64,000 bases of DNA from Oceanotoga teriensis (GTDB lineage: Bacteria; Thermotogota; Thermotogae; Petrotogales; Petrotogaceae), in assembly GCF_003148465.1 (NCBI RefSeq), contig NZ_QGGI01000002.1, forward strand, positions 62,001 to 126,000. Reading direction: 5' to 3'. Of this stretch, positions 16,181-24,785 are shown piece after piece. The notes beneath the pieces are model-generated. The model was given only the letters and a program-made list of their open reading frames with translations. It searched no databases and was not told the origin of the DNA. Position 1 is the first letter of the stretch. Every line of letters starts with the position of its first letter. Position numbers and translations under genes: made by a program.

Positions 16181-17135
16181 TTATTTGTACTCCTAATCTT
16201 GACATTTCTGAAGATATGTTTAAATAGACTATTTGATTTGCATCTGAATAATTACTTGAAATATATGAACCATCATCTCTTTGAAATAATCCTTCAAAAT
16301 TTTTTAAGTTTAATTCTCCTATATGGTTTAATACCAATCCAACTTTTTTTGGTAGTTTTACGGTTAATGAGGTTATTTCTAAATCCAAATCAATTATAGA
16401 ATCAGTAAATTCAGATGGAATTATTATTATTTTTGATGCAGTAGATTTTAATTTCATATTTTTCAAATAAATATCTCTTAAATCAAAGAATATTTCAGAT
16501 ACTGATACATTTGATTTGATTTCATATTCTTTTTGTTTTTTTATCTTTAAATTCATAAAAGCTTTTTCTGGTATTTTTATGTTTGATACTTTCAATTTAT
16601 TTTTTAATTTTAAGGCAGATTCATCTTCTTTGAAATCCATATTAGATCTAAATATATCTTTATTTATTTCACTTTTTAATTTAAAAAGTTGGTCTTGATT
16701 ATTTGAATTTAAATTAAATTTTGTCCAATCTACATCAAAAGATATTTTTTTTAATTCATTTGTGTTATTATCAGAAAATTCCATAATGTTTTTTTCTATT
16801 TCATGGTGTTTTTTGGATTTGAATAAAAATTTTCCGCTTGATAATATATTTGCCAATCCATAACCTATAAAATATGAAGCTATCATTAATAATACTATTG
16901 GCCAAAATTTTAATTTTTCTGGAAATAATTTAAAAGCATCCATTACGAGTATAAGACCAAATAATAAACTTCCTATATATTCTCCTTTGATTTTTTTGAA
17001 AATTCTCATACCTGATACTATAAGACTTATACCTATTATTAATTCTATTATTACATTAAAAGATATGGTTAATTTGAATACAATTCCTAATAATATTATT
17101 CCGCCTATTAGGATAGAAATTATTCCACTTATCAC
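16176..17135 (-). CDS. Membrane protein with C-terminal beta domain (LiaF/DUF4097-like layout)
   Basis: A 319-aa protein. Four hydrophobic segments fill the first 105 residues, followed by a basic cytoplasmic linker and then about 190 residues of short beta strands rich in Lys, Ser and Asn, including two similar stretches (LKLKNKLKVSNIKIP, FFDLRDIYLKNMKL). This layout recalls LiaF/VraT-type envelope-stress proteins, in which a membrane part carries a cytosolic beta-helical domain. It is the last gene of a five-gene operon; its start overlaps the preceding stop by four bases. Confidence 0.6.
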   Translation of the reverse strand: MISGIISILIGGIILLGIVFKLTISFNVIIELIIGISLIVSGMRIFKKIKGEYIGSLLFGLILVMDAFKLFPEKLKFWPIVLLMIASYFIGYGLANILSSGKFLFKSKKHHEIEKNIMEFSDNNTNELKKISFDVDWTKFNLNSNNQDQLFKLKSEINKDIFRSNMDFKEDESALKLKNKLKVSNIKIPEKAFMNLKIKKQKEYEIKSNVSVSEIFFDLRDIYLKNMKLKSTASKIIIIPSEFTDSIIDLDLEITSLTVKLPKKVGLVLNHIGELNLKNFEGLFQRDDGSYISSNYSDANQIVYLNISSEMSRLGVQII

Positions 17136-17644
17136 TTGATTTCACTCCTTTCTGGAATAAAAGAGGATATTCCAGTTGCTAACAGGTAAGAGCCTATTAT
17201 AACAAGAATAAATTCCCAAAAATTAAATTTTAGATTGAATAAATTTAATGAATCAAAGAAAAGTATTGTACCAGATGTTAAACCAAATATTATTTTTTTT
17301 ACTAAAGATTTTATATGAGTTTTTTTAAATACTTTTTTTTCAACATAGTTTATAGATTTTTTAGAAATATTTTTAGCCATTGAAGGTATTTCAGAATCTT
17401 CTAAATCTTCACGAGCATTTCTTAATTCTTCTTCAATCTCAATTTTTTCTTCTTCAGATATATTCGAAACATTTATTCCATTTATATGAATTTTTGAGAA
17501 TGTTTTAGGAATTAATCCGCTAATTATTAGCATTAAGGATATTATCAATTCGAATAATCTCCAAATTGTAAATTGAAAATCAAAAAATACCGTTAGAAAA
17601 ATAAGAATTCCTATCGTTATTAAAATCAAGGAAATCTTTTTCAT
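17132..17644 (-). CDS. Small membrane protein of the DUF2089-linked operon
   Basis: A 170-aa protein with two hydrophobic segments at the N-terminus (residues 4-45), a central charged helical part rich in Glu and Lys (about 55-115), and two more hydrophobic segments near the C-terminus. The N-terminal pair resembles the LiaI/LiaF-like membrane unit. GGGGGG lies 7 bases before ATG. It sits between the DUF4097-type protein and a larger membrane protein, with 4-base overlaps on both sides. No catalytic motif is visible; a scaffold or signalling role is inferred from context. Confidence 0.55.
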   Translation of the reverse strand: MKKISLILITIGILIFLTVFFDFQFTIWRLFELIISLMLIISGLIPKTFSKIHINGINVSNISEEEKIEIEEELRNAREDLEDSEIPSMAKNISKKSINYVEKKVFKKTHIKSLVKKIIFGLTSGTILFFDSLNLFNLKFNFWEFILVIIGSYLLATGISSFIPERSEIK

Positions 17645-18624
17645 TTTTGTACCCCCCTATCGTCCAAAAACTTTTTAGCTTCTTCTTCTTTGTAACCTAA
17701 TTGTTCAAGAAGTTCGATTGCGAAAGTTTTGCTTATCTTTTCAGATTTTAGTAATTCAATAATTTTTTGTTCTTCTTGAGTCAACATATTTATATTTTGT
17801 ATTTCATTTTCTACAGACAAATCTTCTTCTGAATTAGAATTTATAAAATCAGAATTTGAATTCGATAATTTTTTCTGTTTTATTCTTACGTCTCCAGTAA
17901 TTATTTTTATTTTTAAATTTCTATTAATCCCATAATCATTGTTCAAAGTTATATTTGATTTTAGTGAAGACGCCATAGATATAGATTTTTTTAGATTTAT
18001 AGGAGTTTCTCCTTCTACACTTATTGTTGCATCACCAGTTATTACTTTGATTTCACTTTCTTTAAAATTTTTTGTTAAATAATCTATTTTAAGATCACCA
18101 GTTACAAGTGAAGCCATTATTTTATTTATTTTTGTATTATTTAATGAAGTATCTCCAGTGGTCATTTTTAAATAAGCATCTTTGATCTCACTATCTTTTA
18201 CAGATAAATCGCCTGTAGTTAAATTACAATTCAATTGTTCAAGATTTAATCCAGATATTATCATATCGCCAGCAATTAATTTAGTTTTTAAATTTTTGAT
18301 TTTTATATCTTTAACATTTAAATCACCAGCAGTTGCCTCAATTTCAAGAGATTTTACATTTTCATTTATAAATAAAGTTATATCAATTGTTGAATTAAAC
18401 CCAAAATCAAATATTCTATCTATAATATTTCCATTTCTTTTTTCATTAGAAAATTCTAAAAATAATTCATTACCAAATTCTTGAATATCATATAACACAT
18501 TGTCTCCTGATTCAAAAACAATTTTATTTATATCATTTGAAGATTTTATTGTTATATCAGCACCTTTGTGTTTTATACTTAGTACTATTTTTTCATAATT
18601 TTTTAAAATTAGTTCTTGTTCCAT
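17641..18624 (-). CDS. DUF4097-family beta-strand repeat protein with C-terminal SHOCT-like tail
   Basis: A 327-aa soluble protein. Residues 1-220 form a repeated beta-helix pattern in which a T/A-GD motif returns about every 20 residues (ATAGDLNV, LIAGDMII, LTTGDLSV, MTTGDTSL, LVTGDLKI, VITGDATI). This is the hallmark of DUF4097/toastrack adhesin-like domains. After a polar linker, the last 45 residues form a small helical domain (EEQKIIELLKSEKIS...ALLEQLG-like) similar to the neighbouring 121-aa protein. This matches YvlB/LiaX-type proteins that sense envelope or antimicrobial stress in Firmicutes. Confidence 0.72.
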   Translation of the reverse strand: MEQELILKNYEKIVLSIKHKGADITIKSSNDINKIVFESGDNVLYDIQEFGNELFLEFSNEKRNGNIIDRIFDFGFNSTIDITLFINENVKSLEIEATAGDLNVKDIKIKNLKTKLIAGDMIISGLNLEQLNCNLTTGDLSVKDSEIKDAYLKMTTGDTSLNNTKINKIMASLVTGDLKIDYLTKNFKESEIKVITGDATISVEGETPINLKKSISMASSLKSNITLNNDYGINRNLKIKIITGDVRIKQKKLSNSNSDFINSNSEEDLSVENEIQNINMLTQEEQKIIELLKSEKISKTFAIELLEQLGYKEEEAKKFLDDRGVQK

Positions 18625-18644
18625 TATAATCCCCCCATTATTTT

Positions 18645-19010
18645 TTATTCTAAATTAAAGATAATTTCTGTCCCATCTTCAGTGTTTATAGTAGTTTTCT
18701 CGTCATCCATTTTGTCAATCGATTCGAATATATCTTTTGTTATATTTGCAGCTTCTTCACTATCAAACCCGTTATTTTTTAGATTTTTAGGTATTATACG
18801 TTTCATCAATTTTATCATTGAAATTGGTAATTTTAAAGAAACTTCATCTTTCCCAGGGGATTTTATAATCAGTCTTAGATATTTTTTTGTATAGTTATTT
18901 CCTGAATTAAAGTTCGGTTCTATAAGAGTTTCTAATAAATCAGTAGCTTCATCTATTGTAAGCTTTTCATCTCTAAACATAGAAAGTATTTTTTTTATAT
19001 CTTCCTTCAT
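18645..19010 (-). CDS. Short SHOCT-like/YvlB N-terminal-domain protein
   Basis: A 121-aa protein. Its first 30 residues (IKKILSMFRDEKLTIDEATDLLETL) match the short helical module found at the ends of YvlB-type and DUF2089-type proteins. The middle carries a conserved KYLRLIIKSPGKDEVSLKLPISMIKLMKRIIPK, a pattern I know from small proteins of this operon type. The tail is acidic, ending in a beta strand (GTEIIFNLE). No transmembrane segment or catalytic residue is seen. The repeated helical module in three consecutive genes suggests that the products bind one another. Confidence 0.6.
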   Translation of the reverse strand: MKEDIKKILSMFRDEKLTIDEATDLLETLIEPNFNSGNNYTKKYLRLIIKSPGKDEVSLKLPISMIKLMKRIIPKNLKNNGFDSEEAANITKDIFESIDKMDDEKTTINTEDGTEIIFNLE

Positions 19011-19012
19011 TT

Positions 19013-19387
19013 TTATTCCCCCCTATATTTTTTTAATATTTGTTTAGCTTCTTCTGGAGTTATTTCACCTTTTTCAATTTTTTCAAGAATTTCTAAAGTT
19101 TTTTTCCTATTATCATTTTCTGAGGAATAACCTAAAGCTTTTATTAATTCTTCAAGTCTTGCTTTTGCAGTTGGATAAGATATATTTAATTCTTTTTGAA
19201 GTTCAGATAAATTTCCTCTTGATTTTATAAAGATCTTTAAAAATATCAATTGTTCATCTGATAATTGTGTGAATTCTTCGATTTCAAAACTTCCTGTTAT
19301 TTCTGTATCGCATTTTTCACATCTGTATTTTACTATTTTTAATGGGCCATTGCACACGGGACAAGTCGTTAGTCTCCTTTTATACAT
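19013..19387 (-). CDS. DUF2089 zinc-ribbon/HTH protein, putative operon regulator
   Basis: A 124-aa protein. It opens with a zinc ribbon (CPVC at residue 9 and CEKC at residue 23), followed by a helix-turn-helix (LSELQKELNISYPTAKARLEELI) and a C-terminal helical module (EKGEITPEEAKQILKKY) of the SHOCT-like type also found in the next two genes. DUF2089 proteins are predicted transcription factors. It is first of five genes and has a strong sigma-A promoter just upstream; GGAGGTGAG precedes ATG. Autoregulation is likely but not shown. Confidence 0.82.
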   Translation of the reverse strand: MYKRRLTTCPVCNGPLKIVKYRCEKCDTEITGSFEIEEFTQLSDEQLIFLKIFIKSRGNLSELQKELNISYPTAKARLEELIKALGYSSENDNRKKTLEILEKIEKGEITPEEAKQILKKYRGE

Positions 19388-19407
19388 TTTCTCACCTCCA
19401 TAATAAA

Positions 19408-19436
19408 ATTATAATTTAAAAAATTAAAAAAGTCAA
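19408..19436 (-). promoter_or_regulatory. Sigma-A promoter of the DUF2089 operon
   Basis: On the minus strand TTGACT, 17-base spacer, TATAAT, placed 21 bases upstream of the start codon; the leader is very short. Confidence 0.75.
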
Positions 19437-19519
19437 GTATTGTTTTAAAATTTTTTAGTTTTTTTCTATTTTTTATAAAAATAATTATTTTAATTATAAT
19501 TTTTTTAAAATTATAATCA

Positions 19520-19549
19520 TTGTGTTTATATTAACAATTTTTTTATAAT
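19520..19549 (+). promoter_or_regulatory. Promoter of the GH13 gene
   Basis: TTGTGT, 18-base spacer, TATAAT, 62 bases before the start codon. Confidence 0.5.
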
Positions 19550-19610
19550 AAATAATGAATGAGAAATAATAATATAGTATCATTAAATTAGTATTTGAAG
19601 GAGGTTATAA

Positions 19611-20891
19611 ATGAATAAATCATATGATAATTTAAAAAATTCTATAATATATGAAATTTTCGTTAGAAATCATTCTAATCCTGGAACTTTTAATGATATT
19701 TATTATGATCTTGAAAGAATAAAGAAATTGGGAGTTGATATAATTTCTTTTATGCCAATATATCCAGTTGGTAAAAAAAATAGAAAAGGAACTTTTGGAA
19801 GTCCTTATTCAATAAGAGATTATTATAGTGTTAGTCCAGAATATGGTGGAATGAGTCAGTTCAAAAAAATTTTAAATAAAGCTCATGAATTAGAAATGAA
19901 AGTTTTTATAGATATAGTGTTTCATCATACTTCTTTAGATTCGATTTTATATGAAGAACATCCTGAATGGTTTTTGACGGATGAAAAAGGAAATCCAAAG
20001 AGAAAAATAGAAAATTGGTATGATATTGTAGAACTTGATTTTTCTAATTCTGATCTCATAGAATATCTTATCAAAAATCTTGAGTTTTGGGTAGATAATG
20101 GGGTAGATGGTTTTAGATGTGATACAGCTGGTTTAATACCCATTACTTTTTGGAAAAAAGCAAGATCGATTATAAATTCTAAAAAAAATATTATCTGGAT
20201 TGCTGAAACATTTAGAATGAAAGATTTAAGAATGTTTAGGGATAGAAATATTGAAGTTTATTCTGATATAGAACTTTCTAAAGTTTTTGATGTTACCTAT
20301 GATTATGATGGTTTTGAATATATAGAAGACTATTTTAAAGGATTAATAAATTTTTCATATTATATCAATCATTTAAATGTTCAAAAAGCTATTTATCCTT
20401 CAAAAACTCTTAAATTAAGATTTTTAGAAAATCATGATACTTGTAGAATTTGTTCGATTTTTAGTGGTAAAAATATTGTAAAGAATTGGACTATTTTTTA
20501 TTGTTTATTACCTGGCCCTTCTTTGATTTTTTCGGGGCAAGAAATAATGTCAAAAAAAAGTTTAAAATTATTTGATAAAAATTCAATAAGATGGGAAGAG
20601 GGAGATTATGAATTTTTAAGTTATTTTAAAAAAATGATAAAAATAATCAAAGATATAAAAGAAAAATGTGATATTTTCAATATTCATAGTATAGTAGAAG
20701 GTGTTTATTTAATTGAATGGAAATCAAAAGATGAAAAATACTATATCATTGTTAATCTTGAGAATCGAAAAGGTTGTGTTCCGATAAACTTTAAGTTTGA
20801 AGGTTTTGATATAATTAATAATTGTGATATTGTTGTTGATAATTTTTATGAAATTAAAAACTTACCAGAAATTTTTAAAATAAGGCCTTGA
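19611..20891 (+). CDS. Alpha-amylase family (GH13) glycoside hydrolase, cytosolic
   Basis: A 426-aa GH13 enzyme that acts on alpha-glucans or maltooligosaccharides. The four classical regions are present: DIVFHHTS (about residue 104), GFRCDTAG with the catalytic aspartate (about 166), WIAETF with the acid/base glutamate (about 198) and FLENHDT (about 276). There is no signal peptide or carbohydrate-binding module, so it works on internal glycogen or imported sugars. GAAGGAGG precedes the ATG. It stands alone between its own promoter and terminator. Exact specificity (amylase, neopullulanase, trehalose-type) is open. Confidence 0.9.
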   Translation: MNKSYDNLKNSIIYEIFVRNHSNPGTFNDIYYDLERIKKLGVDIISFMPIYPVGKKNRKGTFGSPYSIRDYYSVSPEYGGMSQFKKILNKAHELEMKVFIDIVFHHTSLDSILYEEHPEWFLTDEKGNPKRKIENWYDIVELDFSNSDLIEYLIKNLEFWVDNGVDGFRCDTAGLIPITFWKKARSIINSKKNIIWIAETFRMKDLRMFRDRNIEVYSDIELSKVFDVTYDYDGFEYIEDYFKGLINFSYYINHLNVQKAIYPSKTLKLRFLENHDTCRICSIFSGKNIVKNWTIFYCLLPGPSLIFSGQEIMSKKSLKLFDKNSIRWEEGDYEFLSYFKKMIKIIKDIKEKCDIFNIHSIVEGVYLIEWKSKDEKYYIIVNLENRKGCVPINFKFEGFDIINNCDIVVDNFYEIKNLPEIFKIRP

Positions 20892-20904
20892 GGCCTTATT
20901 TTAC
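20877..20904 (+). terminator. Intrinsic terminator after the GH13 gene
   Basis: Stem AAAATAAGGCC / GGCCTTATTTT around TTGA, overlapping the stop codon and followed by a T/A tail. Confidence 0.85.
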
Positions 20905-20924
20905 TTTATATTTTAAACAAAAAG

Positions 20925-20933
20925 TGTTATAAT
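20925..20933 (+). promoter_or_regulatory. Extended -10 promoter of ftsY
   Basis: TGTTATAAT, with a weak TTTATA-like -35 at 20905-20910. It is 24 bases before the GGAGGTG ribosome site. Confidence 0.55.
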
Positions 20934-20972
20934 TTTCAAGAATAAAAAAATAATTTGGAGGTGAACCTTTTA

Positions 20973-21878
20973 ATGGGTTTTTTTGATAAATTAAAAGAAG
21001 GTCTTTCTAAAGCGAGAGATAATTTCTTTGGCGGAATTAAAACTTTATTTGCTGGCAGAACTTTAGATGATGAAGTTTTAGAAGAACTCGAAGAAATACT
21101 TATAATGTCTGATATGGGATATGAAACAGCAAATAAAATATTAACAGAACTTAAAATAAGATATAAGAAAGACGAAGTTGAAGATCCTTTAATATTGTTA
21201 AGAGATATAATGACTGAAAATCTTGAAAAAGAAAATTTTGAAGAAAATCCAAATAAGAAACCTTATGTTATATTTGTTGTGGGTGTTAATGGCAGTGGAA
21301 AAACTACTACTATAGCAAAAATTTCAAAAAAATATGTTTCAGCTGGAAAATCTGTTGTATTAGCGGCAGCTGATACATTTAGAGCGGCAGCTATTGAACA
21401 ACTTAAACATTGGGGGAATAAAGTAGGGGCAACTGTTATAGCTCATGAACATGGTTCTGATGCTGCAGCGGTTGTTTATGATTCTCTTGCACATGCAAAA
21501 GCTAAAAATAAAGATGTGGTAATAATTGATACAGCTGGACGTCTTCATACAAAATCAAATTTAATGGAAGAATTAAAAAAAATTAAAAGAGTTATAGAAA
21601 AAGAAATACCAGGAGGATCAGATGAAACTATTTTAGTTTTAGACGGTACTACTGGTCAAAATGGTATCCAACAAGCTTTAGCTTTTAAAGAAGCTGTGGA
21701 TATTACGAGTGTTGTAGTTACTAAATTAGATGGTACAGCAAAAGGTGGTATAGCTTTTTCTATAAATAATCAATTAAATATACCAATTAAAATGATAGGT
21801 GTTGGTGAACGTGAAGATGATCTTCAAATGTTTGAACCAAAAAATTATGTAAATGCTTTATTAGGGGTTGAAGAATAA
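20973..21878 (+). CDS. ftsY: Signal recognition particle receptor FtsY
   Basis: A 301-aa SRP GTPase, which docks SRP-ribosome complexes at the membrane translocon. Motifs are GVNGSGKTTTIAKISKKY (G1), DTFRAAAIEQLK (G2/insertion box), DTAGRLHTK (G3), TKLDGTAKGG (G4) and GVGE (G5). A short N-terminal amphipathic lead (MGFFDKLKEGLSK) replaces the acidic A domain of E. coli, as is usual in Thermotogota and Firmicutes. GGAGGTG sits 9 bases before ATG 20973; an upstream in-frame TTG overlaps it and is rejected. Confidence 0.97.
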   Translation: MGFFDKLKEGLSKARDNFFGGIKTLFAGRTLDDEVLEELEEILIMSDMGYETANKILTELKIRYKKDEVEDPLILLRDIMTENLEKENFEENPNKKPYVIFVVGVNGSGKTTTIAKISKKYVSAGKSVVLAAADTFRAAAIEQLKHWGNKVGATVIAHEHGSDAAAVVYDSLAHAKAKNKDVVIIDTAGRLHTKSNLMEELKKIKRVIEKEIPGGSDETILVLDGTTGQNGIQQALAFKEAVDITSVVVTKLDGTAKGGIAFSINNQLNIPIKMIGVGEREDDLQMFEPKNYVNALLGVEE

Positions 21879-21879
21879 T

Positions 21880-22542
21880 ATGGATTATTGGAAGGACACT
21901 ACTGAATGTCCAGTTTGTAAAAATACTTTTATGTATTCAAAGGTATCTACTGCAGCTATTTCTGTTAAAAGTTATGATAAAGATTTAAAACCTAATTATA
22001 ATGGACCAAATCCATTAAAACATAGTATAATAACTTGTCCAAATTGCTTCTTTACTTTTAATGAAAAAGATGTTAAGGATATTCATAAGTTTATAAATGA
22101 TAGAAATTATTCTAAAATAAAAGATTTTTTGAGTAAACTCTATAAGGATGATTTTTTTGAAGTAAATAACTATGAAGATAAATCTAATAATTTTTATAAA
22201 CAACAAATAGTTTTAGCTTCTGAAATATATTCGATTTTAGACCTTCCTTTTGAAGTTGGAAGGTTACTATTAAAACTTTCTTGGCAATATAGAGATGATG
22301 GAGATGAAGGAAGAGAGCTTAAGATATTAAATGATGTATTAAAAATAACTCTTAATTATTTTGAAAAGGCTCTTGACAATAGAGACACTATTTTTTCACT
22401 TTTTTATACAGGGTATATTTATTATAGATTGGGAGATAAAAAAAATGCTGCTAAATATTTAGATAAACTTTTTAGAATGTTTAAGGATAGTAAGAGTCCA
22501 TACATAAGAGCTGCAAAAGATTTAAGAGGTGAATTAGAGTGA
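21880..22542 (+). CDS. DUF2225 protein (zinc-binding N-terminus, TPR-like helices)
   Basis: A 220-aa protein beginning one base after the ftsY stop. It has a split zinc site, CPVC (residue 10) and CPNC (about 54), flanking a polar strand, followed by an all-helical part. The final 100 residues resemble two to three TPR units (AGYIYYRLGDKKNAAKYLDKLF-type). This is DUF2225, common in Thermotogota and Firmicutes, of unknown function. It is coupled to the downstream lipoprotein gene by a 4-base overlap, so an envelope-linked role is possible. Confidence 0.75.
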   Translation: MDYWKDTTECPVCKNTFMYSKVSTAAISVKSYDKDLKPNYNGPNPLKHSIITCPNCFFTFNEKDVKDIHKFINDRNYSKIKDFLSKLYKDDFFEVNNYEDKSNNFYKQQIVLASEIYSILDLPFEVGRLLLKLSWQYRDDGDEGRELKILNDVLKITLNYFEKALDNRDTIFSLFYTGYIYYRLGDKKNAAKYLDKLFRMFKDSKSPYIRAAKDLRGELE

Positions 22543-24323
22543 AAAAAATTTATTTTTTATTAATTATAGTATTGAGTTTGTTTTTATCGAGTTGTTCTTT
22601 TCAAAGTGCCGATGAACAAAATAAATTACCGAATGAAGAACTCACAGAAATAAAAAGTACATTGAAATCATTAGAAATTCAATTAACAAGGTTGGAAGAA
22701 GATCTTAACAAATTATCGGATGAATTTTATCAGAATAAAAGAAAAAGCAGTTATGATTATAATGTAATAAGCGATCTTAAATCACAATTTTCTGGAATTT
22801 CTAAAAGATTAAATTTAATAGAAGGTTTAATAATTGATGGTGAAGAGGCGAAAGATGTTGAAAAACTTTTAGCTTTAGATGATAGAGTAGAAAATATAGA
22901 AAAGTCTATGACTAATCTTGAAAGTGGTGGAACATCTGAAAATCCTTCTCAAGTTTTTTCTAAAATAACTGATTTAGAAAAGAAAATAACTGATTTAGAA
23001 AAAAATTATACGAGTTTATTTAATAATGATGATAATATTTTTATTTTAGATAGCCTTCAAAATATTAATGATAGGGTATCAAAATTAGAGAATTCTAATA
23101 AAGATATGAATGGAAATTTTGTTAACTCTGATGATTTTAAAAATTTAATACAAAAAGAGTTAAAAAATGTAGATTTAAATAAAGATATAGATAAAATAAT
23201 CGAAATTAAAACCGAACAAGCTGTATCTAAGTTTTATTATAAATCTCAAAGTGATACGATTATAAAAGTAAAAGAATTAGAAGATAAGCTTAATAAAGTT
23301 GATAATAATGTAGAAATTTTAACTAATAATTTTGATAAAGCATTATCTTCACCTCCATCTAATTTAGATGAGAAATATAAAACGAAAATAGATGATTTAG
23401 AGAAAAGAATAAATGCAGCTATTTATACATTGGGAGATGAAGAGTTTAAAAGTATATTTGAAAATACTGATGAAATAGTATATAAAGTTAAATCAGGGGA
23501 TACTTTAAGTCAAATAGCTAAAGCTTTTGGACTTGGAAGTAATGGTGTTGATTTAATCGCTAAAGCAAATAATTTAATAAATGCTGCATATTTAAAAGTA
23601 GGTCAAGAACTTATAATACCTATTGGAAATATAGAAAAATATATTAATTGGCCTTTAAAAGCTACTAATCAGTCTGCTTTTGAAAGAATTGCTGTTAAAT
23701 TTGGAGATAGAAATTCTATGAGCATATCTCCTGGTATAGGTATAAAACCAATTAAAGATGAAAGAATTTATCCTATTTTACCTGGAAAAGTAGTAGAAAC
23801 AGGTTCATCAAGTAATGGAAATTGGTATGTTAAAATAGATCATGGTAGTTCTATAGTCAGCGTAGTTAGAAATATAAGTACCATATATGTAAAAGAAGGG
23901 GTTTGGGTAGATAACGAAACTTCTTTGGGACTAGTAAAAAAAGATTCACTTGTTATGCTTGAACTTTGGAAATCAGGTGAACCTAAAGATCCTTTAAAAT
24001 TATTTTTTAGAATAAGAGGAGATTATAAAGCGACATACTATACAGAATGGGATGATAAATTAGTATATTCTCCAACTTTTCGTTTAACAAGATCTGGTAA
24101 AAAACCTGAAAATTGGAGAACTATAGCAGCAGATCCAGAAGAATTACCCCTTGGAACTGTTGTTTATATACCAGAACTAAAAGATATGCCAAATAATGGT
24201 TTTTTTGTAGTTGAAGATACTGGTGGGAAAATAAAAGGTAATAAAATTGATATATATGTAAATGATGTCAGAAAAGCTCAAAAAACATCTGATGTAACGA
24301 TATATGTCGTTGGAAAGATTTAG
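22539..24323 (+). CDS. Lipoprotein with coiled coil, LysM, inactive M23-like and 3D domains
   Basis: A 594-aa protein starting with GTG. It has a signal peptide with lipobox LSSC (Cys 19 or so). A long coiled-coil region (about 30-300) follows, with many LEDKL-type heptads. A LysM peptidoglycan-binding domain (YKVKSGDTLSQIAKAFGLG, about 310-360) is next. After it comes a LytM/M23-like beta domain whose histidine positions are replaced (IDHGSSIVSVVRNIS where HLS would be expected). The C-terminus is a 3D/double-psi barrel with LPLGTVVYIPEL and FVVEDTGG. It probably binds peptidoglycan under the outer sheath and may regulate or perform glycan-strand cleavage. Confidence 0.82.
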   Translation: MKKIYFLLIIVLSLFLSSCSFQSADEQNKLPNEELTEIKSTLKSLEIQLTRLEEDLNKLSDEFYQNKRKSSYDYNVISDLKSQFSGISKRLNLIEGLIIDGEEAKDVEKLLALDDRVENIEKSMTNLESGGTSENPSQVFSKITDLEKKITDLEKNYTSLFNNDDNIFILDSLQNINDRVSKLENSNKDMNGNFVNSDDFKNLIQKELKNVDLNKDIDKIIEIKTEQAVSKFYYKSQSDTIIKVKELEDKLNKVDNNVEILTNNFDKALSSPPSNLDEKYKTKIDDLEKRINAAIYTLGDEEFKSIFENTDEIVYKVKSGDTLSQIAKAFGLGSNGVDLIAKANNLINAAYLKVGQELIIPIGNIEKYINWPLKATNQSAFERIAVKFGDRNSMSISPGIGIKPIKDERIYPILPGKVVETGSSSNGNWYVKIDHGSSIVSVVRNISTIYVKEGVWVDNETSLGLVKKDSLVMLELWKSGEPKDPLKLFFRIRGDYKATYYTEWDDKLVYSPTFRLTRSGKKPENWRTIAADPEELPLGTVVYIPELKDMPNNGFFVVEDTGGKIKGNKIDIYVNDVRKAQKTSDVTIYVVGKI

Positions 24324-24335
24324 GAGGGATGAAAC

Positions 24336-24785
24336 ATGGCCTTGACTGTAAAAAGTTCTTATGCTTTAAGAGCTTTGTTTGAATTAGCGCTCTTGAATAA
24401 AGAAGGTATAAAAAAAGTGTCAATTGCTGAACTTTCAAAAAGACAACAAATACCACGTGATTTTTTAGAAAAAATATTTTCTGAATTAAGAGATGCTGGA
24501 ATTTTAAAATCAATAAGAGGAAGATATGGTGGATATGTTTTGCTAAAAGATCCAAAAGATTTAAGATTAAGTGAAATTGTAAATGTTTTAGATAAGCCTT
24601 TACAATCGTATGATTGTGTTAGCGGTGAATGTAGAGTTGAAATTGATTGTGCTGTTGAATTTGTATGGAAAAGGGTTCATAATGTTATGATGCTTGAACT
24701 TGATAAAATGACTCTGCAAGACATAATAAGATATGGTAAAGAAATTTCTAAGTTAGGAAGTGGTGATGAAAAAAATGGGTCGTAG
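24336..24785 (+). CDS. Rrf2-family transcriptional regulator with cysteine cluster
   Basis: A 149-aa winged-helix protein of the Rrf2 family. The N-terminal DNA-binding part reads TVKSSYALRALFELA and RQQIPRDFLEKIFSELRDAGIL, with the wing SIRGRYGGYVL. A cysteine group CVSGECRVEIDC (about 90-101) is placed where IscR carries its iron-sulfur ligands, but the first spacing is one residue shorter. It overlaps the start of mnmA by 20 bases, suggesting control of thiolation or sulfur metabolism. Iron-sulfur binding is inferred. Confidence 0.88.
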   Translation: MALTVKSSYALRALFELALLNKEGIKKVSIAELSKRQQIPRDFLEKIFSELRDAGILKSIRGRYGGYVLLKDPKDLRLSEIVNVLDKPLQSYDCVSGECRVEIDCAVEFVWKRVHNVMMLELDKMTLQDIIRYGKEISKLGSGDEKNGS

